The notes beneath the pieces were generated by a model, which saw nothing but the letters and a program-made list of their open reading frames with translations, was not told where the DNA came from and searched no databases. Positions 18,212 to 26,106 of a stretch of DNA of 36,388 bases are shown here, one piece after another (within the stretch, counting starts at the first letter, position 1; every line of letters starts with the position of its first letter). This DNA comes from Acidimicrobiales bacterium (GTDB taxonomy: Bacteria > Actinomycetota > Acidimicrobiia > Acidimicrobiales > SZUA-35): NCBI GenBank assembly GCA_020629155.1, contig JAHDDW010000011.1:83412-119799 (forward strand), read 5' to 3'. The position numbers and the translations under genes are program-made.

Positions 18212-19042
18212 GTGCCTTTCACTTTGATAGAAATAGAACCCCACGCATTTGTGCTTTCGCCGCTCGAAACTAGCTACGGCATGAGCAATATCGGCGTCTT
18301 GGTTGAAGATGGCGCAGCCACATTGATTGACACTGGCGCCACACCCCGTCATGCGTTTGAAGCAAACAAGCAGTTACTTGAGACGCACGATGTTTATATC
18401 AAACGGGTTATAGTAACTTCTAGCAAAGTTGCTTTCACTGGGGGAAGCCAGGTTTTCTGGAAAGCATCATTTTATGGGTCGCAACTAACTAGCGAGGCCC
18501 TCGATATCGCTCCATCACTAGAAGCGTTTAAAAAATTGTTGCCAGCTTTTACAGATGACTACACAGCTGAAGACTTTGCTCCTCGCCCTGTGACACACAC
18601 TATTAGTGAGCATGTAGCTGTCACACGTTTTGCAGCGGCGCAACCCTTCGCAGGCGATACAAGCAATAACCTTCTTGTGACAACTGACACTATTGCGTTT
18701 CTTGGCTCTTCGACGAGTTTCGGCGTTACCCCACTCGGGTTTCAAGCCAATTTTGACCAATGGGTCGAATCGCTACAGACGTTGCACGCAAGTGACATCG
18801 AACAGTTTATCCCTGGGCATGGCACCCCTGGCAGCAAACGCGACCTTGAACAATTTATTGCCTATCTACAAGCATGCCAGCAAGCCAACGGCGATGTGTC
18901 ACAGCTTGCAGCCGGACCGTGGGATACATGGGCCAACAAAGAGTTTGACGCTATAAATGTTGAGCGTGCTCATGCGATGAGCCAAGGAATCGACACAATC
19001 GGAGATGCCATGTATACGCTTCTTGGAATTGATCAACGATAA
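18212..19042 (+). CDS. Metallo-beta-lactamase-fold protein lacking most metal ligands
   Basis: This 276-residue protein has the MBL fold order: an N-terminal strand pair (NIGVLVEDGAATLIDTGATP at about 26-45), a helix, then RVIVTSSKVAFTGGSQVF at about 65-82 where the family normally reads THxHxDHxGG. Here the three motif histidines and the aspartate are absent (S, S, V, T). The later histidine/aspartate positions are also altered (PFAGDTSNN for a PGHTPGS block; FLGSSTSFG for F-x-G-D). Only FIPGHG near 200 keeps a family histidine. The frame is intact, so it is more likely a non-catalytic or repurposed protein than a decayed one. Binding partner unknown. Confidence 0.75.
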   Translation: MPFTLIEIEPHAFVLSPLETSYGMSNIGVLVEDGAATLIDTGATPRHAFEANKQLLETHDVYIKRVIVTSSKVAFTGGSQVFWKASFYGSQLTSEALDIAPSLEAFKKLLPAFTDDYTAEDFAPRPVTHTISEHVAVTRFAAAQPFAGDTSNNLLVTTDTIAFLGSSTSFGVTPLGFQANFDQWVESLQTLHASDIEQFIPGHGTPGSKRDLEQFIAYLQACQQANGDVSQLAAGPWDTWANKEFDAINVERAHAMSQGIDTIGDAMYTLLGIDQR

Positions 19043-19046
19043 TGCG

Positions 19047-19526
19047 TCAGACCAGGCAGTTGTCTACTTGATCCATTGCGTCTTGTTCTTCGACTTCCAA
19101 AGCGAATGAAAGCTCTGAAACAAGCACTTTGCGTGCTTTGTTGTACATGCTTTTTTCACCAGCAGAAAGCCCTTTATTATTTTCGCGTAGCGACAAGTTA
19201 CGCACCACTTCAGCCACCTGGTAAACATCACCAGATTTAAGTTTCTCTTGATGGTTTTTGAAGCGACGGCTCCAGTTTGAAGGCTCACGAACATCTTTTT
19301 GTGAAAGCAGCGCAAAAATGTCTTCAACATCTTCATTTGTAACAGGCGGCCGCATGCCAACATCTTCTGCACGATCAACAGGAACACGGACAGTCAATTC
19401 ATCATGAGCTGTCTTTAAGACAAAGTACTCTTTCGACTCACCGTTAAGTTCAATCGTTTCGGTTTCTTCGATAATTGCTGCGCCGTGATGCGGGTATACT
19501 ACGCGATCACCAAGTTTGAAAGACAT
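19047..19526 (-). CDS. carD: CarD-family RNA polymerase-binding regulator
   Basis: This 159-residue protein has an N-terminal Tudor-like RNAP-interaction domain (FKLGDRVVYPHHGAAIIEET, EYFVLKTAHDELTVRVPVD) and a helical C-terminal DNA-binding domain including NWSRRFKNHQEKLKSGDVYQ with the tryptophan used by CarD to stabilise open complexes. It binds the RNAP beta subunit and affects rRNA and general promoters. GAGGAG just before the ATG is a good ribosome site. It is convergent with the MBL-like gene, four bases apart. Confidence 0.95.
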   Translation of the reverse strand: MSFKLGDRVVYPHHGAAIIEETETIELNGESKEYFVLKTAHDELTVRVPVDRAEDVGMRPPVTNEDVEDIFALLSQKDVREPSNWSRRFKNHQEKLKSGDVYQVAEVVRNLSLRENNKGLSAGEKSMYNKARKVLVSELSFALEVEEQDAMDQVDNCLV

Positions 19527-19594
19527 TAAACTCCTCTAGAAGTACGTACCTAGTCTAGCGTAAGCAAAACCTGTTTACCCATGTTTCTCGCAGA

Positions 19595-19789
19595 CTATTG
19601 CGAAGCGATCGCCAGAAAAAACGTATAAACGACCGAAAAGACCATAGCAGCCACACCTAAAATGACGCACCAAAATACGACAGGCTTACGCTTACGCAAA
19701 GAAGGGATTTGGTATGAGGCTGCTGGCGCTGATTGTGGGCTTGCAGATTCGGGGGCGGTCACTCGACCTGATTTCTTGGGACGTACCAT
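19595..19789 (-). CDS. Small single-pass membrane protein, unknown
   Basis: This 64-residue protein has a basic/Pro/Ser-rich N-terminal half (VRPKKSGRVTAPESASPQSA) and one C-terminal membrane helix (VVFWCVILGVAAMVFSVVYT, about 37-57) preceded by RKRK, so the tail is probably cytoplasmic. The layout resembles the actinobacterial division protein CrgA or secretion accessory proteins, but motifs are too few to name it. It starts ten bases after the upstream gene ends; a TAGGCT box overlaps that stop. Confidence 0.55.
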   Translation of the reverse strand: MVRPKKSGRVTAPESASPQSAPAASYQIPSLRKRKPVVFWCVILGVAAMVFSVVYTFFLAIASQ

Positions 19790-19798
19790 AGCTCTAGC

Positions 19799-20188
19799 CT
19801 AGAGACCTTTCACTCCTAAACCATTTTCTTTGAAAAAGTCTTGCCATGTTTCATAATTTTCTATTGACCCAAAATGTTTTCTTCGCCCAATCCCCAAAGT
19901 GCCAATAGCTTTAACGAGATCTTTAATAACTTCTTTCGGCTTTCCGACAGAAGAACCCATAGGGTAAAAAGCTATAGCTTTACGGCCGTCGATCTTCTCG
20001 GTCAAACGAACCATGACAATACCTTCAAAAGCGTACGCCAACTTGATTTTGGATAAAGGAATGTCAAAACTTATTTCTGCGCTTTTAAAACTAAGATAGT
20101 CATCATGAGCGCTGAGCTCTCCTTCTATTCTTCTTGAGAAAACAGTTTGACCGTTCAGGAAAAAACAAGATGATCGCAAAGGCAACAT
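19799..20188 (-). CDS. Unknown 129-aa protein, possibly PH-like
   Basis: The sequence alternates strands (QTVFSRRIEGELSAHDDYLS, FKSAEISFDIPLSKIKLAYA, GIVMVRLTEKIDGRKAIAFY) and ends in a helix (KPKEVIKDLVKAI), a pattern seen in small PH-like domains. There is no signal peptide or membrane segment. It lies nine bases after the RDD gene in the same direction, so it is probably in one operon with it. The PH-like reading is a guess from the strand pattern. Confidence 0.55.
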   Translation of the reverse strand: MLPLRSSCFFLNGQTVFSRRIEGELSAHDDYLSFKSAEISFDIPLSKIKLAYAFEGIVMVRLTEKIDGRKAIAFYPMGSSVGKPKEVIKDLVKAIGTLGIGRRKHFGSIENYETWQDFFKENGLGVKGL

Positions 20189-20197
20189 GCTAAGGTT

Positions 20198-20845
20198 CTA
20201 ACGCTTGACAACAACGGTTTGCGCAAGCTTATCCCATGCGGTTTGTGAGCGACGATCTCTAAATAGCGCAACGACACTATAGGCACCCAACAAATACAGA
20301 GCCAAAGACGACAAGACAACCACTGGCTTGTTCGGAATAACCGACAGAAGCGCAATCGAAACAAAAAGAGCAATTCGTCTCATGGCTACAACATAATCGA
20401 CAGACTTTTTATCTTTGGTCGAAACTTTAATTTCTAACGCCATCTTCCCTAACGTTGCTTGCCGAGTATGCAACAAAACAACTTCGTATGCAGCAATCAA
20501 TGACGCCCCAAGAGCAACCGACAAAAGCACTTGCGGAGAGAAAGAATCAGGGACAGGCCAGATAGGGATTACATAAAGAAACTGGTCAATAACTCCGACA
20601 CCAAAAATAATTTTTGCTAGCGAAAAGATAGAAACCCACAAAAATAAGTCAAGAATTCTCGCTGCTATACGGTCATAAACACCAGCCAAAGCAGGATCTT
20701 CGACATGCGGCAATTTTTTAAGCGTACCTTTTGGTGTAGGCCTCGGGTAGCCTTCCCAGCGTTGCCCATCCCAATATCGTTGAGTGTTTTCAGGGTCGCC
20801 TTCAGCGTAGTACCAGCCTTTGGGAGGATTTCCAGTATCAGACAT
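20198..20845 (-). CDS. DUF2510 - RDD family membrane protein
   Basis: The protein begins with a DUF2510 motif (PKGWYYAEGDPENTQRYWDG, then QRWEG) at about 6-32. An RDD membrane domain with about four helices follows, starting with DRIAARILDLFLWVSIF (R..D.L motif) and including ATLGKMALEIKVSTKD. RDD proteins are mostly of unknown function, some acting as cation transport or stress membrane proteins. I chose ATG 20845; a TTG two codons earlier (20851) is possible and would sit nearer to the GAGG ribosome site. Confidence 0.8.
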   Translation of the reverse strand: MSDTGNPPKGWYYAEGDPENTQRYWDGQRWEGYPRPTPKGTLKKLPHVEDPALAGVYDRIAARILDLFLWVSIFSLAKIIFGVGVIDQFLYVIPIWPVPDSFSPQVLLSVALGASLIAAYEVVLLHTRQATLGKMALEIKVSTKDKKSVDYVVAMRRIALFVSIALLSVIPNKPVVVLSSLALYLLGAYSVVALFRDRRSQTAWDKLAQTVVVKR

Positions 20846-21117
20846 AGACAAACAAACCTCTCTCCCTCTACGGAGTCAACATGTTTAATTGTGCCGCCTG
20901 ATAACTAGATGCACAACTCTATGACAAAGAAGCAAACGAAGAGAAAAGAAGACAGAAGTTTGATAACTCCAACAACAGATTTCCGCCTGAAAAAGCTTTC
21001 CAAACCGCAGGCAAGCAATAGAGCTTGCATTCAGCTAGTGTTTGTCAAAACAATTAGGCTCATTAGGGCATTTACCGTACTATAAATCTTCAGATATCTA
21101 TTTGGAAGGCACTATCG

Positions 21118-22131
21118 ATGACAAAAACTGTTCTCATAACAGGCGGCGCAGGCTATATAGGCAGCCATACTGCTGTTGCACTTCTAGAGAAAAACTATGA
21201 CGTCGTTATTGCTGACAATTTAGCTAACAGCTCTCCCAAAGCGATCGAAGCAATTGAAACCATCACAAGCAAAACTGTTACGTTCTGTAAAGTTGACCTT
21301 TGCGAACAGCAAGCTGTGCGAGAGCTCTTTGCCCAACACCCGATTGAAGCTGTCATCCATTTTGCAGGACTCAAAGCAGTGGGCGAATCGGTCGAGAAAC
21401 CATTGTGGTATTACCGAAATAATCTTGTTACGACTATGAACCTGCTTGATGAGATGCAAACACATGAGGTGTACGACTTTGTGTTCTCATCATCGGCAAC
21501 CGTTTACGGCGACCCTGAGACAGTCCCGATTGTTGAAACAGCCAAAACGGGCCCAACGAATCCGTATGGCCACACGAAACACATGATCGAGCAGATCTGC
21601 CAAGATCAAGCAGCAGCCGACGACCGGTGGCGTATCAACTTATTACGCTATTTCAACCCTGTCGGTGCCCATGCAAGCGGGAAAATGGGCGAAGACCCAA
21701 ATGGCATCCCTAACAACTTGGTTCCCTACGTTATGCAAGTTGCTGTTGACCGACTTGACAAACTGAAGGTTTTTGGCGGCGATTGGGACACGCCAGATGG
21801 CACAGGCGTCCGCGACTATATACACGTCTGTGACCTTGCCCAGGGTCATCTCGCCGCACTTGAAAACATACAGGCAGGCTGCCAGGCATATAATTTAGGC
21901 ACGGGTACAGGTGCGTCAGTGCTTGAGGTTATCGCAGCAGCAGAGCAAGCTTCCGGCAAGCAAATTCCGTATACGATTACCGACCGCCGAGCAGGCGACA
22001 TTGCGACATCGCTGGCAGACCCAACAAAAGCCAACGATGATTTAGGCTGGCGAGCCGACCGCAACCTTGCAACAATGCTTACCGACGCTTGGCGCTGGCA
22101 ATCTGAAAACCCCTTGGGTTACGAAGAGTAG
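21118..22131 (+). CDS. galE: UDP-glucose 4-epimerase
   Basis: This 337-residue extended SDR has the NAD loop GGAGYIGSH at 9-17, the FSSSATVYG block at 123-131, Y150 and K154 of the catalytic YxxxK (NPYGHTK), and a C-terminal substrate domain. It interconverts UDP-glucose and UDP-galactose, supplying galactose for cell-wall polymers, which would link it to the WecA-type pathway. GGAAGG eight bases before the ATG is a good ribosome site. TACTAT/TATAAA around 21078-21086 is a possible -10. Confidence 0.96.
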   Translation: MTKTVLITGGAGYIGSHTAVALLEKNYDVVIADNLANSSPKAIEAIETITSKTVTFCKVDLCEQQAVRELFAQHPIEAVIHFAGLKAVGESVEKPLWYYRNNLVTTMNLLDEMQTHEVYDFVFSSSATVYGDPETVPIVETAKTGPTNPYGHTKHMIEQICQDQAAADDRWRINLLRYFNPVGAHASGKMGEDPNGIPNNLVPYVMQVAVDRLDKLKVFGGDWDTPDGTGVRDYIHVCDLAQGHLAALENIQAGCQAYNLGTGTGASVLEVIAAAEQASGKQIPYTITDRRAGDIATSLADPTKANDDLGWRADRNLATMLTDAWRWQSENPLGYEE

Positions 22132-22144
22132 AACCTTTAACAGG

Positions 22145-22402
22145 CTACTTTTTCATTTGTTCGTAGATTTCTTTGCACTCTGGGCAGATTGGGTATTTTT
22201 GAGGGTCACGGCTTGGCACCCACTTTTTGCCGCACAGCGCAACCAGGGCGCTACCTTCGACAGAGCTTGCAACTATCTTATCTTTGCGAACATAGTGAGA
22301 GAATCTGTCATGATCACCTTCATCAGCGAGAACTGACTCTGGTTTAATTAGCGTGTCTGTGCCGCCGTCTTGTGTCGCAGTAAGAAACTCTAAAGAAGCC
22401 AT
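22145..22402 (-). CDS. DUF3039 family protein
   Basis: This 85-residue protein has the actinobacterial DUF3039 pattern: DHDRFSHYVRKDKIVASSVE, then GSALVALCGKKWVPSRDPQK and CPECKEIYEQM. The cysteines (CGK plus CPEC) probably bind zinc. Function unknown. I start it at ATG 22402 (MASLEFLTATQDGG); the frame is open nine codons further. Convergent with galE, 13 bases apart. Confidence 0.85.
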   Translation of the reverse strand: MASLEFLTATQDGGTDTLIKPESVLADEGDHDRFSHYVRKDKIVASSVEGSALVALCGKKWVPSRDPQKYPICPECKEIYEQMKK

Positions 22403-22561
22403 GGCCCCATTTTGCCTTCTTACGATCAAGAAACAAACCTTTCACGACTGTTGTTCATCACTTTTACCGTCTTGCAAACTATCGTTTTTACTCTCTTGAT
22501 TCCAGGATCGTCATTCCCACTTTCGCAGCAATGACGCCTGAATAGGCTAGGAATAGACCAT

Positions 22562-23107
22562 CTAGGCTACACAAGCAATCACTTCATTTTCAAACCCAAG
22601 GTGTGTCATGGCTATATCATGTGTCTCTTCAGGAACAGCATCAACCAAGGTCGTCACAATGCCGATCTTGAGAACTTTTTTGTCCAGCCTTGCCAAAAAC
22701 CTGTCGAAATACCCCTGCCCATAGCCAAGGCGAGCGCCGCGCAGGTCGAAAGCTAAACCAGGCAACAACACAGCACCTATATCTGTATCGTCGAGGCGAG
22801 GAGCTTCTGCAACAGGTTGCCTGAATCCATAAGGACTCATCTCAGAAGCACTATCGTAGTTGTGAACTGTTAACTGTCGATGTGGCGCGACTCTTGTGAG
22901 TCCACAGCGAAACGTAGCAGCTAGCCCTGTAATGTCTACCTCTCCATGCAATGGACTGTAACAAACCACGTAGCTGCCGCAAAGTGTAGTCGACGAAAGA
23001 AACTGTTGAAGCGACTGTTGATAACACTGGCTTTGTTTTATTGAAATTTCGCTACGGTTTACTTTGAGTTGCGTTCGTAAAAATTTCTTCGCATAGTATC
23101 GCTCCAT
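22562..23107 (-). CDS. 5-formyltetrahydrofolate cyclo-ligase
   Basis: This 181-residue protein has the family signature RGARLGYGQGYFDRFL at about 123-138 (ATP/folate site) and PGLAFDLRG before it. The N-terminal basic helix (YYAKKFLRTQLKVNR) and VVCYSPLHGEVDI are also typical. It converts 5-formyl-THF to methenyl-THF using ATP. A TATGGT box lies six bases before the ATG. The middle (residues 68-105) is less conserved than usual, but the active-site motif is intact. Confidence 0.88.
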   Translation of the reverse strand: MERYYAKKFLRTQLKVNRSEISIKQSQCYQQSLQQFLSSTTLCGSYVVCYSPLHGEVDITGLAATFRCGLTRVAPHRQLTVHNYDSASEMSPYGFRQPVAEAPRLDDTDIGAVLLPGLAFDLRGARLGYGQGYFDRFLARLDKKVLKIGIVTTLVDAVPEETHDIAMTHLGFENEVIACVA

Positions 23108-23113
23108 GGTTTA

Positions 23114-23119
23114 ACCATA
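23114..23119 (-). promoter_or_regulatory. -10-like box of the formyl-THF cyclo-ligase gene
   Basis: TATGGT on the minus strand is followed by TAAACC and the ATG at 23107. The same bases form ATGGTT-T-AACCAT, an inverted repeat across the start codon, which could also be an operator or a chance overlap. Confidence 0.4.
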
Positions 23120-23213
23120 GATGCTACTTTGCTCTATGGGTCAAACATCCCTGGTGGTAGTTTGACGGCGGCTTTCATGAGATCATGATAAGAGTGTTTA
23201 TTGGAACGGCAGT

Positions 23214-23807
23214 ATGAATTTCGAGCGGATTAACGAATATCTAAGAGAATCGTCCAACCAGAGTAGGTTTATTTTGGCGTTGTCACTGTCGACTGTGATG
23301 ACATTAGCGCTTGCAATGCCGCTAGCTATCAAAGCCTCTGGAACAGATCCACAAAGTGCTTCAGAACAAGTTATCGACCTTAAAGGACCATCTACTGCAC
23401 TTTTAGATCAGCAAGGCAATACTGTTCTTGTGCCACAAGCTGTTGTCCCACGTTCAGGCACTGTGGCTTCTTCAGAGGAACCGCCTGCACCTGAAAGTAA
23501 CCGCCCCGCGAGAACGAACCCTGCTGCACCCACTGCATCTCCAACACCAGCACCGCCAGCAACTACAGGCACAGGCGGTTCAGTTACGGTGCCAGTAAGC
23601 CCAATTGAAACAACAACCGCAACAACAAACCCTTCCACTTCAAAGCAAACGTCGACGACTGAAGACGACGAGCCAACAACCACTGAAGATACTACCGTAA
23701 CAACAGTTGAGGACACCGAAACAACGACTGACACGCCAGTATCGTCAGTTGCCCCGAAGCCAACGTTAAGCGATCCTCCGACAACGGCAGCATCAATCAC
23801 AGAGTAG
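23214..23807 (+). CDS. Membrane-anchored Thr/Pro-rich surface protein
   Basis: This 197-residue protein has an N-terminal charged segment, one membrane helix at about 20-40 (ILALSLSTVMTLALAMPLAI), a short conserved-looking stretch (QVIDLKGPSTALLDQQGNTV), and about 110 residues almost wholly of T, P, S, A, E and V (for example ETTTATTNPSTSKQTS). There is no enzymatic domain. Such spacers are often O-glycosylated cell-wall stalks. The stop overlaps the ung start by one base. The base composition of the T/P-rich part is strongly biased, so homology here should not be read from similarity alone. Confidence 0.7.
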   Translation: MNFERINEYLRESSNQSRFILALSLSTVMTLALAMPLAIKASGTDPQSASEQVIDLKGPSTALLDQQGNTVLVPQAVVPRSGTVASSEEPPAPESNRPARTNPAAPTASPTPAPPATTGTGGSVTVPVSPIETTTATTNPSTSKQTSTTEDDEPTTTEDTTVTTVEDTETTTDTPVSSVAPKPTLSDPPTTAASITE

Positions 23808-24484
23808 TGTTAGTGACACGTACCGACTGGAACCCTCTGCTTAACAAAGAGTTCAAAAAAGACTACTGGCAGGATTTACAACGGTTTGTCCACACCGAAC
23901 GCCAGAAGCATCAAGTATTTCCTCCAGAAGAAGACGTATTTCGCGCTTTTCACTTAACAAGCTTCACAAATCTTAAAGTTGTCATCTTAGGTCAAGATCC
24001 TTACCACGGACCTGGCCAGGCGCATGGTTTATGTTTCTCGGTGAAGCCACCAACAAAACCGCCCCCTTCACTCAACAACATTTTTAAAGAGCTTATTTCT
24101 GATATAGGCACACAGCCAGCCGCCAACGGATCTCTTGACTCATGGGCTGCGCAAGGTGTTCTTTTGCTAAATACAACGCTCACGGTCAGGGCACACAAAG
24201 CCGCTTCGCATCAGAAACAGGGGTGGGAAACCTTCACTGATGAAGTGATATCTTGCATTAACAACAAACAACATCGAGTTGTTTTTATTCTCTGGGGTGC
24301 GTCAGCTCGCAAGAAAAAAAGACTGATAACGAATACTCAACACTTCGTTATAGAATCTGCACACCCTTCACCACTTTCTGCGCATCGAGGTTTTTTGGGC
24401 TCAAAACCTTTTTCTCGAACCAATGAGGCCCTTCACGAAGTTGGACTTGGCGCTATTGATTGGCAGTTACCTGTCCAGGGTTGA
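23807..24484 (+). CDS. ung: Uracil-DNA glycosylase, family 1
   Basis: This 225-residue protein has the water-activating motif GQDPYHGPGQAHGLCFSV (D64, H67) and HPSPLSAHRGF at 186-196 with the catalytic histidine and minor-groove loop. It removes uracil from DNA and starts base excision repair. GTG 23807 overlaps the preceding stop by one base; GTG 23813 is an equally plausible start. Full length. Confidence 0.96.
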   Translation: MLVTRTDWNPLLNKEFKKDYWQDLQRFVHTERQKHQVFPPEEDVFRAFHLTSFTNLKVVILGQDPYHGPGQAHGLCFSVKPPTKPPPSLNNIFKELISDIGTQPAANGSLDSWAAQGVLLLNTTLTVRAHKAASHQKQGWETFTDEVISCINNKQHRVVFILWGASARKKKRLITNTQHFVIESAHPSPLSAHRGFLGSKPFSRTNEALHEVGLGAIDWQLPVQG

Positions 24485-24523
24485 AACATTTGGACAGAGC
24501 ACGACGTGCATAAACTTCTCTAC

Positions 24524-24955
24524 TTAGAGAGCTATCCCACCAGCTGGCCTGTCCTGAGGGCGAAGATCTATAACCTTTGCATCCTTTTGACCAAGCGCAG
24601 CGGTAAGGCGGGCGATTTCAGTTTCATATTCATCACGCTTTTTTCGCGCGGCGGCAAGCGCAGAATCTGCACGAGCAACCAGGTTGCGAAGGTTAGCCAT
24701 TTCGGCAGCTACCTTAGGGTCTTGCTTAGGTTTTATTGTAACTGCTGGCTGCTGGAGAGAGATCGGGTTGTTTTCGACCTCGGCACGCAAAGCGAATAAA
24801 TCATTAACAGCTTTTGTGCGTTGTCTTTCAAGCTTGCGGCGACTTTCGATAAGTTTCTTGACGGTCTTTTGATGGTTGCGTGTAATAACAAGCAGACCCA
24901 ATGCCCCGAGTACGATTCCTATGGCTATTCCTATAATCATTTGAGTGTCCCCCAT
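24524..24955 (-). CDS. Membrane-anchored coiled-coil protein, unknown
   Basis: This 143-residue protein has an N-terminal membrane helix (MIIGIAIGIVLGALGLLVIT) and a long charged helix in two blocks (KTVKKLIESRRKLERQRTKA and NLRNLVARADSALAAARKKR) separated by a Pro/Gln linker. It ends in a flexible tail. The ATG five codons in (24940) has GGGGGA at a good distance and may be the real start. The layout recalls division or envelope-scaffold coiled-coil proteins, but no family is recognised. Confidence 0.65.
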   Translation of the reverse strand: MGDTQMIIGIAIGIVLGALGLLVITRNHQKTVKKLIESRRKLERQRTKAVNDLFALRAEVENNPISLQQPAVTIKPKQDPKVAAEMANLRNLVARADSALAAARKKRDEYETEIARLTAALGQKDAKVIDLRPQDRPAGGIAL

Positions 24956-25147
24956 TGATCAATATGCTCCCGACTTCATTCTGTAATCAAACTGTAGCTT
25001 ACAGTACACACAGATTATAGCAAACATTACACTACAATCTTCGACACCCAGCTACAGAATTTCTCATTCATTCGAAAGGTTCCAGTACTTTTCAAGATAT
25101 CTGCCGACAGAAACTGTGTATATAGGCGCTCCAACCTTCCCAAAAAC

Positions 25148-25179
25148 AGAAAGAGTAGACCCTATGGCCTACTCTTTCT
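25148..25179 (-). terminator. Rho-independent terminator after the Bax-inhibitor-1-like gene
   Basis: An 11-base stem (AGAAAGAGTAG at 25148-25158 paired with CTACTCTTTCT at 25169-25179) plus a two-pair inner extension encloses a short loop. On the minus strand the hairpin is followed by GTTTTTGG. It lies about 65 bases downstream of the stop at 25243. Confidence 0.75.
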
Positions 25180-25242
25180 TACATTCTATTCTCACCACTT
25201 CTAAATGAGATGCTCTCAAAATTCTTCAAGAACAGACAATGT

Positions 25243-25944
25243 TTATCTATCCAAGAAAAGGCTCAAGATGTACCAGAACATTGTCATCAACGAGCCGAAC
25301 AGACCAACAGCTGCACCGACATATGCCCACTCTGGATATACTCTAACGATTTTCTGTGTCTGATATAGAATTGAGGCACCTGCTAAACCAACCATAGCAA
25401 TTGAAAATACTGCCCCAAGATTAAAGCTGAACAAGGTAGCTGCAATGATCAGCCCTATTGCGATAATAGAACCCCACATGATAAGCGGTCGCAAGAACGA
25501 CAAATCTTTCCGGGTGGTAAAGGCAACAACTGACAAAGCTGCAAAACCTATACCCGTAACAACAGCAGCTAGCCAAACATCGCTGTCTTGACCTGTACCA
25601 AAAGCGTATTTAAGAAGTGGAACAAAAATCAACGCTTCGGCAGCAGCCAAACCGAAAAGAGCTGCATATTGGATCTTAGGGTTACCGATAGAATGCGCAG
25701 ATTTTGAACTGATCATGCCCACAATCGAGAACGCACCGAGGATGAGCAGCCAACCGGCACCCCCGCTTTTTATGATAAAATTGTTAATAGTGTCTGCCAC
25801 ACCTGTCACAAAAAGCAGATATTCAAACCCCATAAAAGCTGCAACTGCTAATGCAAGATGCTGATAGACCTTAACCAGAAACGTTGTTCTGACTTCTTCA
25901 GACGCTTGGATGACTGGCGTCATATTTGCCTGCGTGTACGACAT
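25243..25944 (-). CDS. Bax inhibitor-1/YccA family membrane protein
   Basis: This 233-residue protein has about seven membrane helices with the family pattern: cytoplasmic N-terminus, TFLVKVYQHLALAVAAFMGF, IGNPKIQYAALFGLAAAEAL, GIGFAALSVVAFTTRKDLSF, and ILYQTQKIVRVYP before the last helices. Bacterial members are proposed calcium-leak channels or FtsH partners; the role here is not shown. AGGAGG six bases before the ATG is an unusually strong ribosome site for this window. A hairpin terminator follows. Confidence 0.9.
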   Translation of the reverse strand: MSYTQANMTPVIQASEEVRTTFLVKVYQHLALAVAAFMGFEYLLFVTGVADTINNFIIKSGGAGWLLILGAFSIVGMISSKSAHSIGNPKIQYAALFGLAAAEALIFVPLLKYAFGTGQDSDVWLAAVVTGIGFAALSVVAFTTRKDLSFLRPLIMWGSIIAIGLIIAATLFSFNLGAVFSIAMVGLAGASILYQTQKIVRVYPEWAYVGAAVGLFGSLMTMFWYILSLFLDR

Positions 25945-26051
25945 TGATAGCCTCCTAGAATAAACCTGCTTCCAAGGATACCTTTCAAAATAGACTTTCT
26001 GCGACTATTTAGCTGGACTATCAATGTTTTACTCGTCGACCTCAGGCCGAC

Positions 26052-26079
26052 TTGGGGATTTTTACTCAGCTGCTATACT
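26052..26079 (+). promoter_or_regulatory. Promoter of the GH26-like gene, extended -10
   Basis: TTGGGG at 26052-26057, a 16-base spacer, and TATACT at 26074-26079 preceded by TG at -15/-14 (TGCTATACT). The transcript would have a short leader carrying AGGAGG before the ATG at 26107. Confidence 0.6.
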
Positions 26080-26106
26080 TCTAGAAGCCAGGAGGTATGG
26101 GGCGGT

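Noticed and set aside
18212-19042. Calling the MBL-like gene a pseudogene
   Set aside because: The frame is intact, the length is normal, fold-core segments are conserved and the last histidine motif remains; loss of ligands alone does not show decay.
23408-23800. 130-codon minus-strand frame rich in Val, Ser and Gly
   Set aside because: It is the reverse reading of the Thr/Pro-rich spacer, whose biased codons produce Val/Ser-rich antisense frames.
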